Source: Didymodactylos carnosus
Taxonomy: Eukaryota; Rotifera; Eurotatoria; Philodinida; Philodinidae
Assembly: GCA_905250885.1 (NCBI GenBank)
Contig: CAJNOQ010000020.1
Location: 45,469 to 109,468, forward strand
Length of the DNA stretch: 64,000 bases
Reading direction: 5' to 3'
The stretch's first letter is position 1. Each line of letters opens with the position of its first letter. Below the pieces are notes generated by a model. The model had not been told where the DNA came from, searched no databases, and saw nothing but the letters and a program-made list of their open reading frames with translations. Shown piece by piece: positions 23,662 through 35,400 of the stretch. A program made the translations under genes and the position numbers.

Positions 23662-24042
23662 CAGAGGTGGGCAAGTCACGGTCCGAATTGATAAGCTTTT
23701 TTTAATCGGACTATGACTGAGCTGAAACTTGACTGGGATTGATTATTTTCGTAGGCGTGGCTGATTTTTCAGATCAGTTTTTCAACTTTTGGGTTTTAAT
23801 GTTGAGAAAAATCTTTCATATAGGTAGGCATTTAAAGAAACAGTGCTATTTCGATAAAAAGATACAAGACAAAACAGGAGCAAATAAGAAAAACTTTTTG
23901 GCTCGGATTGACCTCGGACTGATGTTTATAGGACTGAGACTGAAAATTTAGGTTTTAAGCAGACTGGGACTGGGATGAGACTGAGATCCTAGTGGACTGA
24001 GACTTAGCTCGGACTGAAAAACAGAGGACTTGTCCATCTCCG
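23662..24042. mobile_element. Non-autonomous hAT-type MITE, 381 bp
   Basis: The left end reads CAGAGGTGGGCAAGTC, the classic hAT terminal inverted repeat form. The right end is its diverged reverse complement (GACTTGTCCATCTCCG). The element is flanked on both sides by GAATTGAG (23654-23661 and 24043-24050), an 8-bp target-site duplication of the length hAT transposases make. The body holds degenerate GGACTGAGACTG-like repeats and no transposase. Intact TSDs suggest a fairly recent insertion. Confidence 0.9.
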
Positions 24043-24690
24043 GAATTGAGACTATCAAGTAGATCGCAGTGAGTATGTGTACGATAAAAATATAATTTGT
24101 TAATAGATCTTTAATATGTATTAACAAACGCAAATCTACAGCTTCGGCGGCAGAAATTAAGAAATAAAGCAATAGACTTATGTTGGAGAAGAGAGCTGGT
24201 GTTTAAGTTAAAATTCTCTCTTTCTTCGTTATAGGAGTTTGATGACGCTAGAACAATATGACAAGTTTCAGTATGTTGTTTTAGATGCGCCCGCACAAAA
24301 TGTTACCTTTCTATAATGAAGATCTTAGATTTGTTTTAAAAAACTTTGTTTACAATTTTTTATTAGTTCATATTCCATTAACAGAACATTTAAAAAAAAA
24401 GGACTATGTAAGACTGACATATTTTTTTATGATCAAAACATATACAAGGTAAATACAAATTAATTCTAATATTGCATAACAAAAAACAAAACAAAAAGTC
24501 ATAGACAACAGTCAGAAATCAGTATTTTAATATAATTATACTTAAAGCAAAAACAAAAAAGAAGCTTTATTGTTGAGTCAACAATTTTTAAAAAAGCAAA
24601 ACAGTCTCGATAAACCGAGTGTAAAAATTCCAGATCTCTTCATATATACATATGTACGCATAGAAAGAACAAAACAAAAATGAACAAAGA

Positions 24691-27600
24691 TTAATCAAGA
24701 ACAACAATGTCATCATCCGCATATGAAACGAAATTTGTATTCAATTTTTTCCATGGTGCACGTGCTATACGACGTATCTCATTTTGTGGAATATCTTTGC
24801 GTAAATGTCTGGAGAAAAAAAAAGCGATACGATATTATTTTAGGAAAAGAGGAAAAACTCTAGACAAGTATACTTACTTTATTTCTTTCGTAACTCTTAA
24901 ATAAATACCATCAGGAGCATCAATAAATGAAACAGTATACGCTCGAGAACGAGACAATTTGACGTTATTCTAATAAAAAAAAAGAACCGAATTTATTGTG
25001 AGGAATCTCCGTAAAATTTTATAGCAAACTACAACACTTAAGATGGATGCATAACTGACCGGTGATTTGGATTTTATTAAATTTTGTCGACTAATCAGTG
25101 TTCGTTTTGGTGACGGACCTACAACAGACACAAGATTAGTCGTTTTTACTCTGTCGAGAGTCGATGTATTAATTATACCTTCATTACTAGAATCTGTTGA
25201 CTCATAGGGACGTTTTTTCATAATGCTCGTATTTATATTTGAAAATTTGGCAAAAAAATCTTCAGACGGCACTGGAAAACGCAATTGTTCCGGTTTATAA
25301 ACGGGTTCATTTGTATATGGTTGTGTTATATCGTCAAATGTCGTTTTAGCAATCTCTAAATTATCTTTATTTAATACATCATCTAATCTGACTTTTAGTA
25401 GACGTTGTTTTTGTTCTTTATAATTTTCACGTAAACGATTATAAACTTGATGAATATCATGTGATTCTTTTTCCCCTAGAAAAATTTTAGCGTAATAACA
25501 TGTTTGTTTTTCAAATACTTTGGCTACTTACATTCTTTTCTAATAGCACCAACATCAGCTGATAATGATATATGCCGAGCTAAACGTCTTATATTCATAA
25601 TTGTACGTGCTGCACGAGTTATTGGTGTAGTAAATAAACAAAATGTATTTCGATTACGTGATACAGGACGAGGACTACTAGCACGACACATGATACCATG
25701 TGTTAATGTAGAGTGACGTTGTAATTGTGATTTTGTTTTACATTCCTATAATTAAACATCATAGATCAACGTTGTCTTTTTTATATCTAATATATCAAAC
25801 CTTACTTTTCCACAACCGTCCACTGTACAACGATATGATTGAAATTTATTGATTGAAGTTGGACGTTCTATAAACGAAGAATAATAAATAGGATATACAT
25901 ATTTCGTTCGTCAGAAGAAAACATCATTACTACCTTGACAACGACGATCTGGTCCGGGCCGATCACCATCTGAAAATATGTTAGAAAAGAAAATCAAAAA
26001 ATGAACACTCCAAAATCGTGAATATATACCATTTTTTCTTGGATATTTAAGACCGCCTAATTTCTTGTAATATATCCAACAATCAGAACAAAGTCTTGTA
26101 TGCATATGAGCAGCACCATATTGATACCATTGATTTGTCGGAGATGATAAGGCTTAAAGATAGAGAATTAACTATGAAAGAACAAAGTGTATATCATTTG
26201 TTTGCCGAAAATACAATTTAGTACCGACACCAACGAAGCTCAAACTTTGAGTGTCATCTTATTAGCTTACATCCACATGATTCACATGGTTTTCCATCGT
26301 TTTGTGGTCGTTGCGGCAGTAAAGACTGATGTGCTTTATTACTATAATACGAAAAAACAGACGTGAAACAATGTTCATTCATCTAAATCGACTTACTAAT
26401 TTGGAATAAACACTTGTTTAAGTTTGTTTTCTTGTTCAGCTGATTTTAAACGTCGTTGTTGTACGTAACGATCGGTTGTTTTCCACATATAATAATATTC
26501 TATTATACCTTTAAGACTTTTCCATGGTAACTGTAATCAAAAGATTTTAAATTAACAAGCGATAGAATGACTAACAATTACTCACAAATTCTCGTTGAAT
26601 AGCATTAAAATGTTTGCCACATTTTTCAATGGCATCTTCAAATGCATTAGCTTCGGCTGCCGACCAATCTTCCATTTGATCTTTGACTAAGATAGGACCT
26701 GTTGACGGCACAAGACAACATGTAGCCGATGCTAGATCGTAATTATGTTTATGTAATGTGTCCATGGCAAAAAACTAAACAAAATAACATTTTGATATTA
26801 TTCTGCTGATTATAATCAAAGATAAATAGAGCATACCAACGTTGCATCTCTTGATGCCGATGCAGCACTCATGTGAAGACCTAAAAATAATTTTACATAT
26901 GACGTCAAGAGCACCATTTTTCCCGTTTTTTCCGGTATATCAAAAAGTGTCTTCTTACTTGGATGTTTTAATGCCGTGGGACAATCCAATGCACGAGCAA
27001 ATGTACCAATCGACCTGAAATGACGAAAATTTTTTTAGTAAAAGTTGTATACAAAAAAAAAAAAGAGTACAAAAATAAAGAGAAAAAAAGAGTTTTAAGA
27101 AAAAGAGCTTTAAAAATAAAGAGTTTTTCTACCTAGCGACAATAAGAAATTGTTCAATTTGCTTTTCAGTTAGACCGGTCGAGCAATTCCATATGAGATC
27201 TTCACGTACAGCATCGGGTTTATCTTTAGAAAAAGAGATAAAATTAATTTTCACACAGGCGATACGTGGATCGATATAATATTCATACCATCAACTGACA
27301 TTTGTGACGGAACGTCAGCTTGATATTTTCCACCTACGCGAATTTCTCCTCGATCAGCTAACAACGTTTTTTGTTGTGGGTCATAAACAAGTTGATAAAA
27401 AAATAAATCCTACATAAAGAAACTGTTAGAGCATCGACACTACACTACAATCATTACAACTACATACATCCGTATTGACATAAGATAAAAATGATTCAGT
27501 TTCATTATGTAATGTTACAAGACATTTTCCTCTTATATTTGTTGCTAAAAGTGTTTCAATTTGTCGTGTTAAAAATAATTCACGATGACGTAACTGATGT

Positions 27601-28075
27601 TTTTGTACATCATTTAATTCTTGTTGTGATGATGCAGTCGTTGTACTTGGTACTGTGACTGTTGATCCACCTTCATTCAATACATCATCATCATCATCCC
27701 ACGGAGCTGTAAACAAACAGTATTATTAAATATTAAATAACAAAAGTTTTTGTGCTTTACTTGTGATTTGTCGTCGATCAGCTTGATTAACCAAATAGGC
27801 TGATATATCACGGCGACGATAGAAACATGCTACACGTGCTTCGACATTACTATTTGCAGTCTAATTAAACGATCATTACAGGCTTTGCAAGAAACTGATC
27901 TTGAAGTCTTACATACTTTGTTCAATTCTTCGATTCGGCGTATCTGATATGGATCACTAGGATTGGCTTCAAAATAAACGTAGTCTAAATGCAGACAGCA
28001 AATGTAATTATGGTTGACTATCTACTACCACAAAAAGTAATACGCACCACCAACACGGTACATACACGAAGCCAT
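24691..28075 (-). CDS. MTA1: Metastasis-associated protein (MTA), NuRD complex subunit
   Basis: MTA proteins are nuclear scaffolds that join histone deacetylase to the NuRD chromatin remodeller. The first exon starts at ATG 28075 with MASCMYRVG and continues [20 protein letters not shown], the family's BAH start. Further exons give [29 protein letters not shown], then ELM2 sequence ([15 protein letters not shown]). A SANT domain follows ([20 protein letters not shown], then [16 protein letters not shown]). A GATA-type finger has CESCG and [15 protein letters not shown], followed by [10 protein letters not shown]. Unlike vertebrate MTAs as I know them, a classical C2H2 finger follows (CTVDGCGK then [16 protein letters not shown], split by an intron at about 25745-25803). 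The tail has [13 protein letters not shown] and ends DDIVVLD, like the acidic end of MTA1. There are more than a dozen exons with mostly 50-80 nt introns. The symbol means the MTA family, not a specific vertebrate paralogue. Confidence 0.93.
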
Positions 28076-29283
28076 TATTTTTAAAACTTATTATCACACA
28101 AGAATGATGTTCATCTAATGCAATGAGAGAAAAAACAATTGTCTAGTTACAAGAGATATAGCATAGACGATAATGAATGAAACATTATATAACCGTAGCA
28201 GCCCAAACCTTCATTTTCGATGAATTACTTATCCTTTAATTCGATTGTGAGCTTTTGTTCATAGTTTCAGAACATGTAGACGTCAAAAACTACGGCTTAG
28301 GTCTCTTTCTTTCTCCTGCTTCCTACATGCACTAAAAGAAAACGCAAAACATTTTGTAAAGTTGAGAGTGTATACTTTATACAACAACAAATAACTACAA
28401 TAGAGTTATCTTCGATATATACATAAACACGCAAAAATTCGTTTATCAAAAAGAAGAAAAAATCGATAAAAATATACAACCCACTCTTTCGCATTCACAA
28501 CATTGATGACGACACAATAAAGTTTGCTACACTGACTAGGAACAAACAAACAAAAATGATATTGAGAGTATGTTCTGTTCATTCTAAGATACATAAATAA
28601 ATGATTAGAAAAAAAACAAAAACAAAATAAAGGTCTTCTCTCTCTCTGTCGTTCTACTTCTAGAAATTACCTATTTTGTTTTTGTTCATTGCACATCGAT
28701 TCATATGTATATATATATATGTATATATATATACATATATATACATATACAGATGTTTGAGACTCTCCTGACCGAGAATAATTACAAAAAGGAAAACAAT
28801 AAACAAATAAAAATGTTCCTGAACTGAATTTATGTAGTATATCAAGAAAACACACGACACACACACACACACGAAGCAAAAATGAGAAAAAAATTCGAAA
28901 AAGTTCGAATCGTGAAATGAATGCTAATTGATAAAAAGTAAATAGTTTTTTCTCTAGAATTTTAGCCAGCGTCGAGAAATACATGAATCGCAAAAAAAAT
29001 AGAAGAAAGAGAAACTTTAACATTCTCATATACGATACGGTCACTGTCGTAACGAGCAGACCAACAAGAAAATTGATGGAAACGATGACAAACAACAAAA
29101 GTGATAAACTTGTCCCAATTCTAGTGTTTATTATCGTTATTCGCTAGAAAACTATCCATAATTCCTTACGTTCTAACCATGACTATCATTTCCAAACAAC
29201 GTTTCAGGTTGCAAGCAGATCTCAATCAAACAGAAGAGAAAAGAAAATTTTAAAAAGTAGATAAATTGTTTTTACAATTATTA
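28076..29283. other. Intergenic with microsatellites
   Basis: This is the upstream flank of MTA and the downstream flank of the next minus-strand gene. A (TA)n/(GTATATA)n tract lies at about 28703-28750 and a short (CA)n at about 28857-28873. The longer open frames here are translations of these low-complexity tracts. Confidence 0.6.
28703..28750. repeat. TA-rich microsatellite
   Basis: An imperfect (TA)n tract with interspersed GTATATA and CATATA units. It lies upstream of the MTA gene and explains the Tyr/Ile-rich open frames there. Confidence 0.85.
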
Positions 29284-30998
29284 TTATTGGTTATTGTTCG
29301 AAATGTCATAGGTTGAAAATGTATTATGATTACTATTTGTTGATGTCGTTGACGTCGGAGCCGTTGTTGCTACCGATGATGATGTTATATCCGGAACAGT
29401 GGTCGATGGAACAACAATGGCTTTATATGTTGTTTGAGTGTTGCCACCTGCTGATAGAGGTGTTTTATGTACATCTTCCTCTCGTTGTTGTTGCTGTTGT
29501 CTCATCATTGACAAACGTTTACATTGACGAAAATGGCGTTGTAAACTGCTCGGATGGCTAAGCAAAAATAATCGCTTTATAGTCAGAATATACGTCTCTA
29601 ATATTACTTACTAAAATTTTCCACAACTCATACATATACGACGTTTCTTATTTTGTAATTGTAATGAATTTCCATTTGCCGTTGCTGAATGTTTAGTTCT
29701 TGGTTGTGGATGTTGTTGTTGTTGCTTTTTAATCGGTAATAGTGACGGTAAGGACGACTGAATTGAATGGTGATGATGTGGCATTGGTCTATGGTAACTA
29801 GAATCATGATAAGAGTCACCACGAGTTACTTTGTTATCGTACGAGGATGCTGGCGGTTGAGATAGAGTAGAAGGAATCATGGGTAATGGCGTTGAATTAT
29901 CATTAATATTCATATGAGGTGGATCAATAAGAAACGATAGTAAACAGTTTTCATACGATGTTGGACTTGGTGACGACGAAGATGTAGTGGTGGTATTATT
30001 ATAGCGATTATCAAGTATATCATTATCAAGTTCAACACAATCAGAATCTAATAATTCCGTTTTAATTCGTGCTGATGGACTAATTCCATGCACGCCACCT
30101 TCATTTGAATTCATAAAATATTCTTCTTCTTCTTCTTCCTCAGTAGCAGAAACTGAAAATAGTTAATGTCGAGAATGATACAAAAGGATTGTTCCTAGAA
30201 ATATATCTACAACTCACCTGGTTCTTCACTATTTCCATTTTCATCATCAATATGTTCTTCATTGTTATTGTTTGTGTTACTATTATTATTATTACTTGCC
30301 GAACGTCTTTTCCATATAATTTCACATTCAATTGAATCATAAATATTTGGTATTTGACGTTCTTTTAATATTAAATCATATTTTAATTCTTTACAATTTT
30401 GTCGTATCTGTTCAATAGTTGTTTGGATTTTTCTCATTTCTCTGTCATACGTATGACGGATGAATTTCATTTGTTCCAAATCATGACGTACTGTTTGAAT
30501 ATGTGATGTTTGTTCAAATTGAAATTGTTTCAGATAATTTGTTAAACGAATATAATTTTGCTTGATAGATGTCAATTTTTCTTGATAAACATAGTCGATT
30601 GTTTTAATTAAATTCTTTCTCCATTGATCAAGATGATGAATGGTTTTTCTTAGTGATTCATCAATGGACATATTTTTTAACTGATCATCCAAATGATCAA
30701 TTGACAACGTAAAATTTTCAGCATTTAATGACAACTGCTCGTTATGTTTAAGAAAATGGATAAAGCAATATTGTTGTGAGCAATGCCTATAATATACAAG
30801 AAATATCGGTAAAAAAAAGTGATCTAATAATCTGAACGAATTAACTTACAAACATAGAGCACATTTGGCATTTGAACATGTACGATCGTCACATGATGGT
30901 GATGGATTATTGTTATTTGAATTAGAAGAATTTGTATTCGGGGTATTTCCTTGCTGTTGTGATGAATGATGCTGTTGATGAGAAATATTCGCAGACAT
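29284..30998 (-). CDS. Zinc-binding coiled-coil protein of unknown function
   Basis: I do not recognise this protein as a named family. The start at ATG 30998 gives a Ser/Asn/Gln-rich head, then CDDRTCSNAKCALCL joined across an intron (acceptor near 30787) to HCSQQYCFIHFLKHNE. This is a Cys/His cluster of B-box or RING-like spacing. Residues onward from there (30734-30230) are a predicted coiled coil rich in Lys, Gln and Glu (KTIDYVYQEKLTSIKQNYIR). An acidic Glu run and Ser/Pro-rich segment follow, then a basic KKRR. Next is a C2H2-like finger (CMSCGKFYHPSSLQRHFRQC, with Cys as last ligand) spanning the intron at about 29566-29614. The tail is Thr/Ser-rich and ends NNNQ at 29284. The sum is roughly 500 residues. 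The layout suggests a nuclear or ubiquitin-related regulator, which is inference only. Confidence 0.75.
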
Positions 30999-32451
30999 AT
31001 TTTAGATTTAATTATATATTCTTAGTATCATCTATAAAACTAAGACGAGTTGAACTTTAATAAAACCTATTAATTTATCAAAAGAAACATTAGTATACAT
31101 TTCGACGACATTTTGCACGTTTTTCATCCATCAATCTTCAATTTGAAAGGTATTACACAGTTCAGTGGACTGTGAGTAATAGTAGAAAACGTGAACTGCT
31201 TCGTATTACAATATAATAAGCTCATTTATATACTTATAAAGCAGAAAACAACATACAGAGCAGACAATAATTGTTGTGTCGCAGAGAGACTGTCGACTAA
31301 TCTATCAAAACTGCATTTAGTCGGAGAAAATATATTATAAATAAGAAAAGTATGGGCGATCGATCTGCAACAATTATACCTGCAAAGCCAGCAAAATCTA
31401 CTATTTTTGCATCTAGGTAAAAATTCGAAGGAGGAAAAGTATACACAATAAACCATTTTCCTACAAAAATTAGGATGGTCTCATAGTCGTATGCACTTTC
31501 GGATACAATGTACAATAAACAAAATCAGGGGTATGAAGTTCTTTAAAACCAACTGAATGCACATTTACAGTTTGAGACACGATATGTGCTAAAGCTTGAA
31601 GATATAACAAATCAGTAGCAAGGCGAGTTGATAAAATTTAATCTTTCGGAGAAGGACTAAGGTATATGACATCGGTTACATCACTAAACTTTCCAAAGTA
31701 AGTTATCCATAGCTTGTCTGAACTTTTACACGGAAGAGTTTTTCATGGAGAGAACCACTTTTTCCTATGCGATGAGCTGGTGAGCAAGTAAAGCGGTGGA
31801 TCTTCTCCAAAAATACTGCAGACAAAAGATTTCGTTTTTTAGTCGTATGCACTTTAACTGTCTACTACGAATAAAAGTAAGACAGTTTCCATTTCTCACT
31901 GGTACATAATCCTCAGCACTAGCCATGGACAATTTTTGTACATAAGAATCATTTCTTCTGCTTAATGTATAATATAATATGTATTATATTATGGTACGCC
32001 AATAATACATCTATATTTTTTTTTTACAAAATGAAATTGCCATCATTCGATTACTTACCCCTCTTCTAAAATACACGCATAAGGGTTTTGCAAAACTTTT
32101 TTCCCACCTTTCACTTCATTAAAATTAGTATCTCAAAGGTACACAAGTCGATTGTTAAATAGAAGAAGATTGTCCTAAACAATTCGGAAATCCACGACAT
32201 CTATATGAATTCATCCGATAAGATCAATGATATGATCCATACAATACGGAATTAGAATAAATCCACGTATCCATCTTTTTACTTTTACTTTTGCTCTGTT
32301 TGTCTGCAGTGCTGTTTAAGAGATAGGAGGATACCATAATAAAAAGCGACATTGAACCTTTGAATGTTGGTGCAGAAATCTGGTCCGCTAGAAGGATTTA
32401 TTTATTGTAATAAGAGACTGTTTCCGTAGCTGTATGACACAGAGTTTCAAG
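30999..32451. other. Divergent promoter region, no gene seen
   Basis: The minus-strand zinc-binding gene and the plus-strand golgin point away from each other here, so this 1.45-kb gap should hold both promoters. It is AT-rich, with an ATATAATAC-type palindrome near 31967-31993. No coding region or RNA gene is recognised. Confidence 0.5.
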
Positions 32452-35400
32452 ATGGTTGATGAAGATAAACGTGAAAATCTAGCAAATGCACGAAAAAAGG
32501 TATGCCATACATAGACTGCATATTTGTACGCACTACCACATCTTTTTTTGTTAAACCCTAGTTGAAAAAGTTTCGACAACTTCAGCAAGATGGTTATTCC
32601 GCACAAAGCGATCTACCTGCTGTAAATGGTTACACTTCTTCATTAGATAATGTAAATTATATCCAAAACAATGGTGTTCCATATATGAACGGCGTAAGTT
32701 TTTATTTATCGTGATTTTCCTGACATCTCATTTTCTTTTCTTTACAGACAACAAACAATACTGCCATCTCACAAAATCACACGTCAGTTCTTTCAGTCCA
32801 TGTATGAATTTAAGTAGTGGATAAGTTTCTTTAACATTTTTAGTTCTGATTCTCAGCCAAAAAACAATACTTTCTCACAAAACACGGGCGGATTTGTTGA
32901 CCAAGTAATATACTTTTGAAGTGTTTATTTACGAAAATTCATGTTTTATTTATGTTTAGCAACAAGCTATTTTAAATGGTATTGATAGTTCTTTGTCAAA
33001 ATCTCCAGTTGACGAATTAGAGGTAAAACGGTAGAATTGTTAATTTAGCATTTTAAGCTGCATGGCTAAACTCGTTAAGTAATTTGGATGTGACGGAGGG
33101 AAAGCTTAACAGTTTTAGTTGTAATAACAAATAAGCACACACCCTATTTTTTGTTGTTCTTCAAACAGGAAAGAAATCGTCAGTATGCGGTACTGGTCGA
33201 AAATCAAAAGCAGGCAAGAAATCAACTTTACTATCAGCAACAACACGGTAGTGTGGTAAGAATAACTCACATCAATATAGTTTTTTCATGATTAATCACC
33301 AATATGTTAACCCTGCACCACGCTCTTGATTTGAACAGAATGAGAACGAAAACTATCTGACCTCGACTTCTTATACAATTCAAGATTATTCTAGTATATT
33401 GTAGCTTATTCTTCTTATTCTGAGGATTCTGTAACAACCAACTTCAAAGATGAGAGAAATTATCTTTGAATTTAGAATGTTGCATTACTTTAATTTGTCA
33501 CATAAATTAGCGGTGTTGCATGTTTGTCTTTCACCTATTCGTATTTGAAAAAAAGTAGTGATCCTAAATAAACCTAAAAATAGACAGGAATGACGTTTCC
33601 ATTTTTAGTCCGGTCGTTCAAGTCAAACGCAACAAGATGTCGAAGTGTTACGAGGACAAATTGAGCAAAAATATCGTCGTGATCTCGACCATTTTAAAGA
33701 GCAATTGGAAGTAAGTAACTTGTGGTATTTAGATAATTTACTGATGATTGGATGAATATTTTCATTTCTGAATTTAGATTCATATTCAAACAATTGGTAT
33801 ACTCGTTGCCGAAAAAACGGATATTCAAGCAAAATTAACTCAATCTTTCAAACAGTTAGAACGAAAACAAAATGAATTAGATGAATTACAAGGACGATTA
33901 AAGGCATCAAGAGAACGAGTACAAGAATTAGAAAAGACAGTGCAAAATTCAACATCAAATGTACAAAAACGAGAAATGGTAGAATCCGAAAAGCACATGT
34001 ATTTCTATTTTTCATTATTTCTCTTTCATCTATCTAGGCTGCCAAAGAATATGAAAAAGAAAATGATCGTTTAAAACTAGAAAATATTCGACAAAAGTAT
34101 GTAAAGTAGAGATGCAGAATCTATCACAAGTTTTTCACAGCAAGTTGTACAAACAACAAACTTCATCGGAAAATTTTCACACTAAACTAGAATAAAGTAT
34201 ATGTTGAGCAAAAAAACGTCTCCATAGCTTAACGAACAAATAACAATAAAAAAGTGAAAAGAAACAGAATTATTTTTGCAGAACCTGGAGATGAATGTTG
34301 CTTTTTTTGTTCAATAATATCTTTTTCTCTTTGTTCTCCTATTTCGACAAATCGATTTTTTACTTCAGCCTACCGGCAAATTCTTCCACCTCTAATATGA
34401 AGGAAAGTTGCGCCTGAATGATCCATTGTATCCGCAACTATTTTTTCAGTCAAACAATTGAGGATCTGAAACAGAAGAGTGATGAATTGAATGATAAATT
34501 GAATACAAAATTACAAAGTACTGAACAGTTGAATGACGAAATTTTACAACTAAAAAGAAAATTAGAACAATCTGAAATTAGAAGTCAACAATTCCAAGTA
34601 AGATAATAAGATGTCATGTTTATTTTGTTTTTGACAGTGTTTCTTTTTGACGTTGTTGTTTTTTAGTCTATTAATGACACAACTGTTACGGATAGATATG
34701 AACAACAGATTGAAGAACTGAAACATACAATTCAATTGAAAACAAATGAAGCAGATGCTGTATGTGGTCAGTTTCATTTTTATGTAGCAGAAAATGTCAT
34801 TTTGCATATCTGTCTAGTTGCAATCGACTGCAAATCAATTGAGAACGGATAAGGAACAGATGCAAGTACAATACCAACAATATAGTAATAGTTTACAACG
34901 TCAAACCCAAGAACTTACCGATCAGGTAAGGAAAATTTATGCAAAATAGCCAGAATTATACTAGTCTCTTCATTGTTTAGCTTGATCAGTTAACACGATC
35001 GAAAAACATATCTGACAATGAACATGAAACAATGAAACAATCTTATGGTGAATCATGACATTAGCACTTGTGTTTAGAAGTAAATAATATCATTAATGTG
35101 TTTCAGAAATGAAAATTCATGAATTGCAAACCAGTCAAGCACAAATAGTTGAAACTTCCGATAGTGATTATCATAAACAATTAGAAATATTGACAACAGA
35201 AAATGATCAATTGAAAATGACAGTGAACGAGTGGATGCAACGTTATGAATCAACTCGCATAGATAGCGATCAAATTTACAAGTATAAAAGAAACGCTTGC
35301 TCGGATATCATTTAATTACTTGCTATATTATATTAATAGGCTGTTATCTGAACGTGATGAAAGAATAGCAGAATTAGAATTAAATATGGTTAAAACCAGT

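Noticed and set aside
28660-29098. Tyr/Ile/Cys-rich minus-strand open frames.
   Set aside because: They translate TA and CA microsatellite tracts and have no coding features.
29313-29561. 82-codon plus-strand open frame.
   Set aside because: It is the antisense shadow of the minus-strand zinc-finger exon.
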